Assembly (NCBI GenBank): GCA_018333395.1
Contig: JAGXSQ010000102.1
Span: 1-9,147 of the forward strand
DNA: 9,147 nucleotides
Direction of reading: 5' to 3'
Source: Dethiobacter sp.
Lineage (GTDB): Bacteria; Bacillota_D; Dethiobacteria; Dethiobacterales; Dethiobacteraceae
Shown here: one piece after another, positions 1-6,053 of the stretch
How positions within the stretch are numbered: the first letter of the stretch is position 1
Layout: each line of letters opens with the position of its first letter
Notes under the pieces: model-generated
Database searches by the model: none
The model's input: the letters and a program-made list of their open reading frames with translations, nothing else
What the model was told of the DNA's origin: nothing
Made by a program: the position numbers and the translations under genes

Positions 1-49
1 TTCCATATTGCATATTAAGAGTTTGCCTTTTTAACGTATCAAAATGTGC

Positions 50-76
50 CTGGGGTAATTTACTCCAGCTTTTTTT
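50..76 (+). terminator. Rho-independent terminator of an upstream unit
   Basis: The arms CTGGGGTA (50-57) and TACTCCAG (61-68) pair over 8 positions, with one G-U wobble, around a three-base loop. They are followed at once by CTTTTTTT (69-76). The T-run lies on the right-hand side only, so it acts on + strand transcription. It would end a unit lying left of the window and insulate the catabolic cluster. Confidence 0.8.
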
Positions 77-214
77 GTGCCTGTTTTAAACTTTTAATCT
101 AATTTATATATTATTGTTTCATATCAAATAATACTAACAACAGGCGAAAGGTTGGAGGTGTATAAATACGCTGTGAGTGTAAGCACTATTGGTGTCTCTA
201 CGGTGAAATTATAA

Positions 215-243
215 TATGAGTGACAATAATATTGTCGCTCATA
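215..243. promoter_or_regulatory. Inverted repeat, probable activator binding site
   Basis: The arms 215-227 and 231-243 are complementary at 12 of 13 positions around a three-base AAT spacer. The left arm contains ATGAGTGACAAT and the right arm ATTGTCGCTCAT. The centre (229) is about 68 bases upstream of the transcription start predicted from the sigma-54 element. Sigma-54 promoters need an enhancer-binding activator at an upstream dyad, so that role is likely. A second TGAGTG half-site occurs 43 bases upstream (174-179), about four helical turns away. It could also be a terminator-like hairpin, but no T-run follows. The regulator gene is not in the window. Confidence 0.6.
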
Positions 244-270
244 GCGATAGTTGAAATTTTTATAGCAATA

Positions 271-286
271 TGGCATGCGTTTTGCA
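271..286 (+). promoter_or_regulatory. Sigma-54 (RpoN) -24/-12 promoter
   Basis: The element reads TGGCATG, four bases, TTGCA, against the established consensus TGGCACG-N4-TTGCA, so there is one mismatch. The invariant GG (272-273) and GC (284-285) have exactly the required 12-base register. Transcription would start near 297, giving a leader of about 38 bases that contains the AGGAG of the first gene. No good sigma-70 promoter competes: a TTGTTT/TATAAA pair at 294-322 would start transcription at the ribosome binding site. This implies expression dependent on an enhancer-binding protein. Confidence 0.75.
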
Positions 287-334
287 TTACTTATTGTTTG
301 CAAATAAATATCAAACTATAAACAGGAGAGAAAA

Positions 335-1300
335 ATGATGAAGTATAAATACTCGAAGGGTTCAATGGACCAGGCGGATGGTATTTATGTGCAAAATATG
401 ACCGGCCGCGATGTGGAAGAAAGGTTGAAGAGTAATGACATTATTATTGTCCCGATAGGATCGACGGAATATCACGGTAAAGGTCAGGTTTACGGTGAAG
501 ACACCTTTCTCGTGACTAGGATGGCTGAGGTTGTGGCACGGGAAACGGGCTGTACAGTTTCACAGCCGGTTTGGTTTGGATCCCACCCAGCCAATCATCT
601 AGGGATGCCCGGCACCGTGGTGATTCCGGAAGATACTTTTGTATCATATCTACGAGCGATTATTGCCGGCCTCTGGAATATGGGCTTCAGAAAGCAAATC
701 TTGATAAACGGACACGGACAGGAATATGTAATTCCCAATGCCATTCAGCAATTTGGGAAGATATGTCAGGTTCCCGCAGTTTTAGCTTTTGTAAACTGGC
801 CAACCGTGATCGTTCCATACCTGAAAGATAAAATACATGGAGGTCCTTTTGAGACGCCTTTCCGTCATGCGGATGAAGTTGAAGCTTCTTACTCGCTGGC
901 TTTATTCCCTGAAATGAATAAGAAAGAGTACATGGAAGATTCCAAAAAGGAACCAAAAGGGTTTTTACCCAGGGGGCATGTAGACCTGGGTGGTGATATT
1001 TACCAATATCCCATACCGGGTCATGCCCAATACGGTTTGGGAGGCTTAGAGCTGCTCCATTACCCTGAGGGTGTTATCGGCAAGCCGTCGTTGGCTGAGG
1101 CCCACAAAGCCGAAGCTGGCCTTGAAGTGCTGTTTGATTACCTGATTAAATTGCACAACGATATCCTGGAGAGATTTCCACCTGGTATGCTTCCGGAGGT
1201 TGAGCATATAACCGAACAGGATCGTGCAACGATAGAAGCGCTACTCAAAGGGCCCTTTAAGGGCGGCAAGAGCCTTTATTCTCATCGTTATCCGATTTAG
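335..1300 (+). CDS. Creatininase-family metal-dependent hydrolase, IolN-like
   Basis: This 321-residue soluble protein belongs to the creatininase / formamide hydrolase family, which hydrolyses amide or C-N bonds and, in the inositol-pathway IolN branch, a cyclic diketone C-C bond. Metal-site signatures are visible: GSTEYHG with E45 and H47, the GED aspartate D56, NGHG with H127, and HADE with E181 (178-181). The usual NGHGGN and HAGE are here NGHGQE and HADE. From memory these variants, the GIYVQNMTGRDVEERL start and the tail ERFPPGMLPE resemble proteins annotated 3-dehydro-scyllo-inosose hydrolase (IolN); no search was run. Length exceeds the usual 240-270 residues because of a C-terminal extension. 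The ATG at 335 follows AGGAG (324-328) with good spacing; ATG 338 is an alternative. It is first after the sigma-54 promoter. No inositol dehydrogenase lies nearby, so the substrate is probably different. Confidence 0.85.
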   Translation: MMKYKYSKGSMDQADGIYVQNMTGRDVEERLKSNDIIIVPIGSTEYHGKGQVYGEDTFLVTRMAEVVARETGCTVSQPVWFGSHPANHLGMPGTVVIPEDTFVSYLRAIIAGLWNMGFRKQILINGHGQEYVIPNAIQQFGKICQVPAVLAFVNWPTVIVPYLKDKIHGGPFETPFRHADEVEASYSLALFPEMNKKEYMEDSKKEPKGFLPRGHVDLGGDIYQYPIPGHAQYGLGGLELLHYPEGVIGKPSLAEAHKAEAGLEVLFDYLIKLHNDILERFPPGMLPEVEHITEQDRATIEALLKGPFKGGKSLYSHRYPI

Positions 1301-1332
1301 TGATAAAAGCGTTATTTTAAGATTTGTTTAAC

Positions 1333-1338
1333 GGAGGT
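1333..1338 (+). promoter_or_regulatory. Ribosome binding site fixing the GTG start of the AOR-family gene
   Basis: GGAGGT lies six bases before GTG 1345. An in-frame ATG at 1324 would place this motif inside the gene and has no Shine-Dalgarno sequence of its own, so GTG 1345 is the better start. Confidence 0.85.
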
Positions 1339-1344
1339 ATAGCA

Positions 1345-3048
1345 GTGGCATATATTATTCGGGTTAATATCAGTACAAGGCAAATAAGCAAGTGCGTCCA
1401 GGATGAGTATAAACTTCTGGGAGGAAGGGCGCTTTCATCCAGGATTGTCTCTGATCAGGTTGACCCTGCCTGTGACCCTCTTGGCGAACACAACAAGCTG
1501 GTCATTGCTCCTGGCTTACTGGCCGGCACGACAGCCTCCAGCGCCGGAAGGATATCGGTGGGCGCAAAAAGCCCTTTAACTGGCGGCATTAAGGAAGCCA
1601 ACTGTGGAGGAAACAGTGGTGTATACCTCGGACGGATAGGAGTCAAGGCTATAGTGATTGAGGGGCGGCCTGCCGACGAAAGCGCCTATGTTCTGAAAGT
1701 CAGCAAGGAAAATATTTGCTTGCTAATTCTTAACGAGTTAAGAGGCTTGGGAACTTATGACACTGCCCGAAAACTTCAAGAGAAATTTGGAGAAAAGATT
1801 GCCGTTTTATGTATTGGTCCGGCGGGAGAACGCTGTTTGAGATCTGCAGCCGTAGCTTCTACGGATCCAAATGGTGAGTTGAAGTTTGCAGCCCGGGGCG
1901 GCTTGGGCGCAGTGATGGGCAGTAAGGGTATAAAGGCCGTGGTGATTGAAAACCCGGGGAGCCGGTTGGTTCCTTACTGGGACAAGGAGGCCTTCCTGCA
2001 AGCTTCTAAAAAGTATAACAGCGAACTGACGGCAGACCCCAAAACCAAAGAAATATTTCAAAAAGTAGGAACTAACGGTATTTTTAAGGCGGTCAATGCA
2101 ATGGGTGCCCTACCCACCAGGAATTTTAGCAGCGGATCATTTGAATTTGCAGAAAATTTAAGTGGGGAAAAGATGTATGAAACTATACTAGCCCGTGGCG
2201 GTGAAGGAAAGACCGGGGTATCCTGTATGAGCGGCTGCATCATAAAGTGCAGCAATATTTATCCGGATGCCACAGGAAAGAAAATATGCTCTACCCTGCA
2301 GTATGAGAATGTGGCGTTGCTTGGCTCAAACTGCTGTTTAGACAATCTTGACTCTGTAGCCAGGTTGAACCATATATGCAATGATTTCGGCGTTGATGCC
2401 ATCGAGATAGGAGCAACCATAGGTATAGCTCTGGAAATGGGATTAGCAGAATTTGGCGATGAACAGGGTTGTTTAAAACTTTTGCAAGAGATAGCAAACA
2501 ATACCACCTTAGGCAGAATCTTAGGGAATGGCGCCTATTTAACCGGCCAAGTTTTTGATTGTCGGAGAGTTCCCGTGGCGAAGGGTCAGGCCTTTCCTGG
2601 CTACGATCCCAGGGCGCTGAAAGGCAATGGCGTTACCTATGCTGTATCTCCGATGGGAGCCGATCATACCGCCGGCAACTGTTTCGGTTCCCGGGGAGAA
2701 GTTAATCCCCTGGGTGTTGACCGGCAAGGTGATTTATCCCGAACTTTACAGATCAAGATGACAACCCTTGACAGTCTTGGTTTTTGCATTTTTGCCCGGA
2801 ACCCCATTTTTAAAGAGCCCACACTCATCTCTGCAATGGTGAATGCTTTGTTGGGTGCCGGTTTAACTCCGGAGGATGTGTGGAATATGGGTAAGGATAC
2901 TTTAAGGGTGGAAAGAGAGTTTAATGTCCGGGCCGGTCTCAGCCCCTGTAGCGACAGGTTGCCGGAATTTGTATATAAGGAAAAACTGGCCCCTACAGGT
3001 GAGGTTTTTGATCTTCAAAATAACGAAATGGAGAAGGCTTTGGTATAG
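1345..3048 (+). CDS. AOR-family tungsten/molybdenum oxidoreductase, YdhV-type
   Basis: This 567-residue cytoplasmic enzyme is of the aldehyde:ferredoxin oxidoreductase family, which uses a bis-pterin tungsten or molybdenum centre plus one [4Fe-4S] cluster. The N-terminal domain (about 1-200) shows KSPLTGGIKEANCGG (75-89) and RGGLGAVMGSK (184-194), pterin-domain signatures. Cluster ligands are C294, C298 and C302, with C481 in DSLGFC as the distal ligand. SPMGADHTAG (435-444) matches the GADH cofactor-contact motif. The first three cysteines are spaced CX3CX3C rather than CX2CX3C of Pyrococcus AOR; I associate this and the GGIKEAN/LGRIGVKAIVIEG wording with the E. coli YdhV branch. Length is slightly below the usual 600-640. 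GTG 1345 is preferred over ATG 1324 because GGAGGT falls between them. The sulfur carrier and ferredoxin that follow fit as cofactor-assembly helper and electron partner. The substrate is unknown; benzoyl-CoA-reductase-like chemistry (BamB is in this family) cannot be excluded. Confidence 0.93.
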   Translation: MAYIIRVNISTRQISKCVQDEYKLLGGRALSSRIVSDQVDPACDPLGEHNKLVIAPGLLAGTTASSAGRISVGAKSPLTGGIKEANCGGNSGVYLGRIGVKAIVIEGRPADESAYVLKVSKENICLLILNELRGLGTYDTARKLQEKFGEKIAVLCIGPAGERCLRSAAVASTDPNGELKFAARGGLGAVMGSKGIKAVVIENPGSRLVPYWDKEAFLQASKKYNSELTADPKTKEIFQKVGTNGIFKAVNAMGALPTRNFSSGSFEFAENLSGEKMYETILARGGEGKTGVSCMSGCIIKCSNIYPDATGKKICSTLQYENVALLGSNCCLDNLDSVARLNHICNDFGVDAIEIGATIGIALEMGLAEFGDEQGCLKLLQEIANNTTLGRILGNGAYLTGQVFDCRRVPVAKGQAFPGYDPRALKGNGVTYAVSPMGADHTAGNCFGSRGEVNPLGVDRQGDLSRTLQIKMTTLDSLGFCIFARNPIFKEPTLISAMVNALLGAGLTPEDVWNMGKDTLRVEREFNVRAGLSPCSDRLPEFVYKEKLAPTGEVFDLQNNEMEKALV

Positions 3049-3054
3049 CCACGT

Positions 3055-3276
3055 ATGGCCATTATTAATTTGAACCTTACGCTTGTTAAGGATGTAAACC
3101 GTATAGTAATTACTTTAGATCAACCTGTTATGCTCTCTTCTCTCCTGGAGGAGTTGAATATACCGGCCGATCAGGTTGGCATGGCAGTAAAGAATGGGAC
3201 TTGGGTGGATGTAAATCACTGTTTAGTATATGACAAAGACCTAATTATGCTCTTCCCATTATTACAAGGTGGATAA
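3055..3276 (+). CDS. MoaD/ThiS-like small sulfur carrier protein
   Basis: This 73-residue beta-grasp protein has the C-terminal GG (72-73) that is adenylated and thiocarboxylated in MoaD and ThiS. Family features visible are SSLLEELNIPADQVGMAVKNG in the middle and DKDLIMLFPLLQGG at the end, as in MoaD-type partners of molybdopterin synthase. It starts six bases after the AOR-family stop codon with only a weak, distant GGAG (3030-3033), suggesting translational coupling to the enzyme gene. Carriers of this type are commonly found beside AOR-family genes, and a role in assembling the dithiolene of the pterin cofactor is inferred. No E1-like activating enzyme (MoeB/ThiF) or MoaE is in the window, so those would have to come from elsewhere. 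A role in another sulfur-transfer reaction is possible. Confidence 0.82.
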   Translation: MAIINLNLTLVKDVNRIVITLDQPVMLSSLLEELNIPADQVGMAVKNGTWVDVNHCLVYDKDLIMLFPLLQGG

Positions 3277-3293
3277 AAGAAAGGAGATTTAAA

Positions 3294-3671
3294 GTGGCCA
3301 AAGTAACTGTAAGGGAAAATGAAGTCGAAGGGATCAGGCGAATTCCTGATCGGGTATCCAAAATTCTGATCTGCGAACATACAGTGGGCGCAAAACAGAT
3401 ATCGATGGGGACAAACGTAACAGAAATTGGCAGCAGGATCCCAATCCACAAACATGAAGAACAGGAAGAAGCAATGTATGTGATCTCCGGAACGGGTAAA
3501 TTGATCTGTAATGGATCGGAATACGATCTTAAACCCGGTACCGCCATCTTCTCGCCTAAAGGCGTTGAACATGAAATTATAAATACCGGTGATGAACCTT
3601 TCAAAATCGTCTGGGCTTATTCGCCTCCGCTGCCGGACCATTTGAACAAAGCAAATATAACTAAAACCTGA
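3294..3671 (+). CDS. Single-domain cupin protein
   Basis: This 125-residue small beta-barrel protein matches both cupin motifs exactly. Motif 1 is G46-X5-H52-X-H54-X4-E59-X6-G66; motif 2 is G82-X5-P88-X-G90-X2-H93-X3-N97. H52, H54, E59 and H93 would bind one metal ion (Fe, Mn, Zn or Ni). GTG 3294 follows AAGGAG (3281-3286) with seven bases between. It sits 17 bases after the sulfur carrier and 32 bases before the ferredoxin, so it is part of the same operon. Cupins range over isomerases, dioxygenases, decarboxylases and ligand sensors. In a low-potential anaerobic cluster an oxygen-dependent role is unlikely; an isomerase, lyase or small-molecule-binding role is more plausible. There is no DNA-binding domain. 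Confidence 0.88.
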   Translation: MAKVTVRENEVEGIRRIPDRVSKILICEHTVGAKQISMGTNVTEIGSRIPIHKHEEQEEAMYVISGTGKLICNGSEYDLKPGTAIFSPKGVEHEIINTGDEPFKIVWAYSPPLPDHLNKANITKT

Positions 3672-3686
3672 TATTAGAAAAACGAT

Positions 3687-3692
3687 GAGGAG
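3687..3692 (+). promoter_or_regulatory. Ribosome binding site for the TTG start of the ferredoxin
   Basis: GAGGAG lies 11 bases before TTG 3704. No ATG or GTG in the ferredoxin frame lies between this site and the first cysteine motif, so TTG is the only start giving a normal ferredoxin N-terminus. Confidence 0.65.
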
Positions 3693-3703
3693 ACGAAGTC
3701 ACT

Positions 3704-3886
3704 TTGTTTATAGTAGATATATCTGCATGTATCGGTTGCGCAGTATGTATGGATCTATGTCCGGAAGGGGCGATTTCTTTAACCGAGGATCAGACAGCCC
3801 AAATCGATCCCCAAAAATGTGTTACTTGCGGATTTTGTTTGGGTGTCTGTACTCAGGAAGCCATTGAAGCAACTGACCAAGCATAA
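3704..3886 (+). CDS. 2[4Fe-4S] bacterial-type ferredoxin
   Basis: This 60-residue low-potential electron carrier has two classical cluster motifs: C9-X2-C12-X2-C15-X3-C19-P and C39-X2-C42-X2-C45-X3-C49. The second lacks the usual proline after the last cysteine (T50). Length and internal symmetry match clostridial-type ferredoxins. Translation begins at TTG 3704 (FIVDISACIGC follows). An overlapping ATG-started frame at 3685 is only a shadow and lacks the motifs. Lying two genes after the AOR-family enzyme, it is the obvious candidate electron partner for it, and possibly for the flavoprotein downstream. The E. coli ydh operon likewise pairs a YdhV enzyme with a ferredoxin-like protein. Confidence 0.92.
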   Translation: MFIVDISACIGCAVCMDLCPEGAISLTEDQTAQIDPQKCVTCGFCLGVCTQEAIEATDQA

Positions 3887-3916
3887 GCAAAAGCATAAGG
3901 TGAATAGTCATAATAT

Positions 3917-3936
3917 GTATGTTTGCGTAAATATAC
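3917..3936. promoter_or_regulatory. Operator-like palindrome upstream of the nitroreductase gene
   Basis: GTATGTTT and AAATATAC flank a central GCGT and are complementary at seven of eight positions. The core, ATGTTTGCGTAAATAT (3919-3934), matches a palindrome at 6849-6864 at 14 of 16 bases. Both lie in the only two sizeable gaps between the full-length genes. The size and near-CG centre resemble LacI-family/CcpA operators, but positions differ from the CcpA cre consensus, so the binding protein is unknown. It sits 46 bases before the start codon. No clear -35/-10 pair was found beside it. Confidence 0.45.
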
Positions 3937-3982
3937 AGATCAATGTGGCAGAAAATAGAGAAAGGGAGAAGGGAGATTTGTC

Positions 3983-4657
3983 ATGGATAACTTAGGAACC
4001 CGAGAAATGCGGCAGATGGCCTGGGAAATTATTTATAACCGGCGCAGTGTGCGCAAGTTCACTGACCAGTCTGTTTCGGACGAGGATTTGTTATTAATTC
4101 TGGAAGCGGGACGTTGGGCGCCTTCTGGTGAAGATGCGCAGCCCTGGCGGTTTATCATTGTTCGCGACGAAAAGAGAAGAAAGTCATTGGGCAAAATTTC
4201 TGCTCAGGGCAGCGGAAGACGTTTTTCCGGTGAGTTTATAACCAAAAAACTGCATCAGCGGTTTTCCGGTTTGCAGGATGAAGAAAAGAGAAACGCTGCT
4301 TTTAAGAAGCTGACCAGCGGCGATGTATCGGCCTTTACCGGAGATGCGCCGGTAGTTATAGCGGTAATCGGTAAAAAAGATGTTTGGGACCTTCCTTACG
4401 ACACTTCCGCGGCGATAGAGAATATGCTCTTAATGATTACGGCGCTCGGCCTTGGGGCTTGCTGGGTTATCGCCCCATGCATAGATATCAGAGATGAGTT
4501 GAAACTGAAGGAACTGCTTGATGTGCCTGAAAATTTTAAAGTAATCAGTCTGATCCCACTTGGCCATATGGACAGGCTTCCTCGGCCAAGGCCGCGACTT
4601 GAGTTGCGTGAGATTGCTTTCAGTGAAAAATACGGTCAGCCACTTTATTGCGATTAA
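3983..4657 (+). CDS. Nitroreductase-family FMN oxidoreductase
   Basis: This 224-residue flavoprotein is of the nitroreductase superfamily, dimeric FMN enzymes that reduce varied substrates with NAD(P)H or ferredoxin. Diagnostic stretches are NRRSVRKF (19-26), which contacts the FMN phosphate; EAGRWAPSGEDAQPWRF (41-57), where APSG and the Q-P-W-R-F run form the flavin pocket; and the later DTSAAIENMLLMITALGLGACWV run typical of the dimer-interface helix. The length is normal for the family. ATG 3983 follows GGGAG (3971-3975) with seven bases between; M9 and M12 are weaker alternatives. It is preceded by a 96-base gap with a palindrome, so it may be separately controlled. It may reduce an intermediate of the pathway, for example an enoate or cyclic compound, but the family covers too many reactions to choose one. 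Confidence 0.9.
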   Translation: MDNLGTREMRQMAWEIIYNRRSVRKFTDQSVSDEDLLLILEAGRWAPSGEDAQPWRFIIVRDEKRRKSLGKISAQGSGRRFSGEFITKKLHQRFSGLQDEEKRNAAFKKLTSGDVSAFTGDAPVVIAVIGKKDVWDLPYDTSAAIENMLLMITALGLGACWVIAPCIDIRDELKLKELLDVPENFKVISLIPLGHMDRLPRPRPRLELREIAFSEKYGQPLYCD

Positions 4658-4664
4658 CTGATTT

Positions 4665-4672
4665 GGAGGAGG
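4665..4672 (+). promoter_or_regulatory. Ribosome binding site fixing the GTG start of the small unknown gene
   Basis: GGAGGAGG ends five bases before GTG 4678. An upstream in-frame ATG at 4648 overlaps the end of the nitroreductase gene and would put this site inside the coding region, so GTG 4678 is chosen. Confidence 0.85.
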
Positions 4673-4677
4673 ATAAC

Positions 4678-5130
4678 GTGAGCAAGGAACAATACCTTGT
4701 AGAAATAATCAAAGATCTGGAGCAGTCTTTCTGGGATGAGCGGGGGCTTGGCGCCCGCTACCGGACGACGCTGGTCGGGGTTGAATACTTTAAGCGGAAA
4801 TATGGCGCGGATTTGTCGGATAAAAGTTGGAGAAACACACTGCAGAATGTTGTAAATGTGTTGGTTAAAGAAGGCATTGTAGAAAAAGCCGAATTTCAAG
4901 GCAGCGGTCATGTGTTGCTTTTAAATCTACAGGGATGTATTCACCTGAGCATTGAAAAAGAACTTGCGGAGAAGAATATACCGCCTTTTTCCTGTCCCTG
5001 TGCCAATGTGGCTATGCATTATCTGGATTTACTGATCGGACTGAATAGTGAACTTGTATCAGTGGAATTAAAGAGTGATCATTGTGCTGTTACTATCGGC
5101 ATTGCGGGCCAGGCCTTGGAGGAGGTTTAA
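4678..5130 (+). CDS. Hypothetical protein with possible winged-helix start and cysteine-containing C-terminal half
   Basis: I do not recognise this 150-residue protein with certainty. Residues 1-80 are charged and helical, and SWRNTLQNVVNVLVKEGIVEKAEF (50-73) followed by a short hydrophobic strand resembles the recognition helix and wing of a winged-helix fold. Residues 87-142 carry C87, a CPC motif (C106, C108) and C136 in SDHCAVTIGI. The pattern of CPC, a helix ending LLIG, a VSVEL strand and a terminal C-V-T-I strand recalls the C-terminal half of V4R (4-vinyl reductase) or ATC-hydrolase type small-ligand domains, but this is a weak impression. It has no signal or membrane segment. Its stop codon lies one base before the CoA-transferase start codon, and it follows the nitroreductase by 20 bases, so it is firmly in the operon. 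It may be a metal- or ligand-binding sensor or an accessory enzyme subunit. Confidence 0.8.
   Translation: MSKEQYLVEIIKDLEQSFWDERGLGARYRTTLVGVEYFKRKYGADLSDKSWRNTLQNVVNVLVKEGIVEKAEFQGSGHVLLLNLQGCIHLSIEKELAEKNIPPFSCPCANVAMHYLDLLIGLNSELVSVELKSDHCAVTIGIAGQALEEV
5118..5126 (+). promoter_or_regulatory. Ribosome binding site fixing the CoA-transferase alpha start
   Basis: GGAGGAGGT lies six bases before ATG 5132 and inside the last codons of the preceding gene. A longer frame from ATG 5075 would overlap that gene by 56 bases and has no Shine-Dalgarno sequence, so ATG 5132 is preferred. Confidence 0.88.
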
Positions 5131-5131
5131 A

Positions 5132-6037
5132 ATGACGGAAATAACTAAAGTTGTCAGTATGCAGGAAGCTGTTGCATTGATTGCCGATGGTTCCCATTTG
5201 ACCTTCAGTGGTTTTGCCATCACCCGCAGCCCGGTTGCCTTTGCCCATGAATTAATCCGGCAAGGTAAAAAAGAATTGACCGTTTCACAGTGTATCGGTG
5301 CTTTTGAAGTGGATTTGTTGGTAGGGGCGGGGGCGATTAAAAAGCTCAATTACGCCGGGGGCTCTCTTGATCGCCCCGGACCGTTGCATAATGTCAACCG
5401 GGCTATTGTGCAGCAAACTGTCGAAGTCAGCGAATATAGCGGTTTATCCATGGCCATGCGCTTTCTGGCCGGGTCGCTCGGTATACCTTATATGCCTGCC
5501 CAGACAATATTTGGTTCGGATATTCTGCAGAACCTATTGACAAAAAAAGTGCCGGAGGTTTCTCTGGGGGAATGTCCTTTTACCGGTGAGAAATTAGTCC
5601 TGCTGAAAGCTCTGCGCCCGGATTATGCCGTGATCCACGTTCCCAAGGCGGACCAATTCGGTAATGCCATCATATACGGCCCCAGGTGGGATTATGAAGC
5701 GGCTATGGCGGCCGAGAATATAATCATTGTCGCCGATGAGCTTTTCTCATCTGAGTTAACCGCGCACTATGTCCAGGAGATCACCATACCGGCCTCACGG
5801 GTCAAAATAGTGGTCCATCAGCCTTTCGGCGCCCATCCTACTTCCGTTTACGGCAAGTATGACTATGATCGCCTTCATGTCGAAGATTACGTCTCTTTTG
5901 CCGCCACTCCGCAGGGGATGAAAGAATACCTGGATAAGCACGTTTACGAAACAGGCAGCTTTAATAATTACCTCGAGCTAATCGGCGGGTTGAAGCGGTT
6001 AACTGAGCTGAATGCCGATTCATTGAAAAAGTATTAA
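5132..6037 (+). CDS. Class I CoA-transferase, alpha subunit (glutaconate CoA-transferase type)
   Basis: This 301-residue protein is the first subunit of a two-subunit class I CoA-transferase, which moves CoA from an acyl-CoA donor to a free carboxylate. Family features are the N-terminal SMQEAVALIADGSHLTFSGFAITRSP region, a Rossmann-like core with CIGAFEVDLLVGAGAIKKLNYAGGS, and a later YAVIHVPKADQFGNAIIYGP stretch, as in glutaconate CoA-transferase GctA and related IpdA proteins. The length is normal for that group. The start codon follows the upstream stop by one base, and the beta subunit follows after 16 bases. With the carboxylate transporter downstream, it likely activates the imported acid or an intermediate. 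The active-site glutamate lies in the partner subunit. The actual substrate cannot be read from sequence. Confidence 0.9.
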   Translation: MTEITKVVSMQEAVALIADGSHLTFSGFAITRSPVAFAHELIRQGKKELTVSQCIGAFEVDLLVGAGAIKKLNYAGGSLDRPGPLHNVNRAIVQQTVEVSEYSGLSMAMRFLAGSLGIPYMPAQTIFGSDILQNLLTKKVPEVSLGECPFTGEKLVLLKALRPDYAVIHVPKADQFGNAIIYGPRWDYEAAMAAENIIIVADELFSSELTAHYVQEITIPASRVKIVVHQPFGAHPTSVYGKYDYDRLHVEDYVSFAATPQGMKEYLDKHVYETGSFNNYLELIGGLKRLTELNADSLKKY

Positions 6038-6053
6038 AGAGGAGGCGGACCTA

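Larger units (their letters stand above)
1..334. other. Non-coding upstream region with terminator, inverted repeat and sigma-54 promoter
   Basis: No convincing gene is present in this AT-rich stretch. In order it holds a rho-independent terminator (50-76), an AT-rich segment (about 85-140), an isolated Shine-Dalgarno-like GGAGG (154-158), a long inverted repeat (215-243), a sigma-54 -24/-12 element (271-286), a short TTTGCAAA palindrome at the predicted transcription start (297-304), and the ribosome binding site of the first gene (324-328). The arrangement reads as the end of one transcription unit followed by the control region of the next. A partial upstream gene could end within the first 80 bases, but nothing identifies it. 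Confidence 0.75.

Noticed and set aside
158..214. Possible leader peptide of 18 codons from GTG 158, next to GGAGG
   Set aside because: The GGAGG abuts the GTG with no spacing, the frame is very short, and it lies upstream of the sigma-54 start, so it would not be on that transcript.
294..322. Sigma-70-like TTGTTT / TATAAA pair with 17-base spacing
   Set aside because: Transcription would begin at or after the ribosome binding site of the first gene, leaving no workable leader. The sigma-54 element fits much better.
1247..1258. Perfect 12-base palindrome AAAGGGCCCTTT
   Set aside because: It lies inside the end of the hydrolase coding region, is not followed by a T-run, and is explained by the codons for KGPF; no other copy was seen.
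3216..3641. 141-residue open frame on the - strand
   Set aside because: It lies antisense to the cupin, which matches both cupin motifs exactly. The reverse frame shows no family signature and no good ribosome binding site.
3685..3867. 60-residue + strand frame from ATG 3685
   Set aside because: It overlaps the ferredoxin in another frame and has no recognisable motif, while the TTG-started frame has two perfect cluster motifs.
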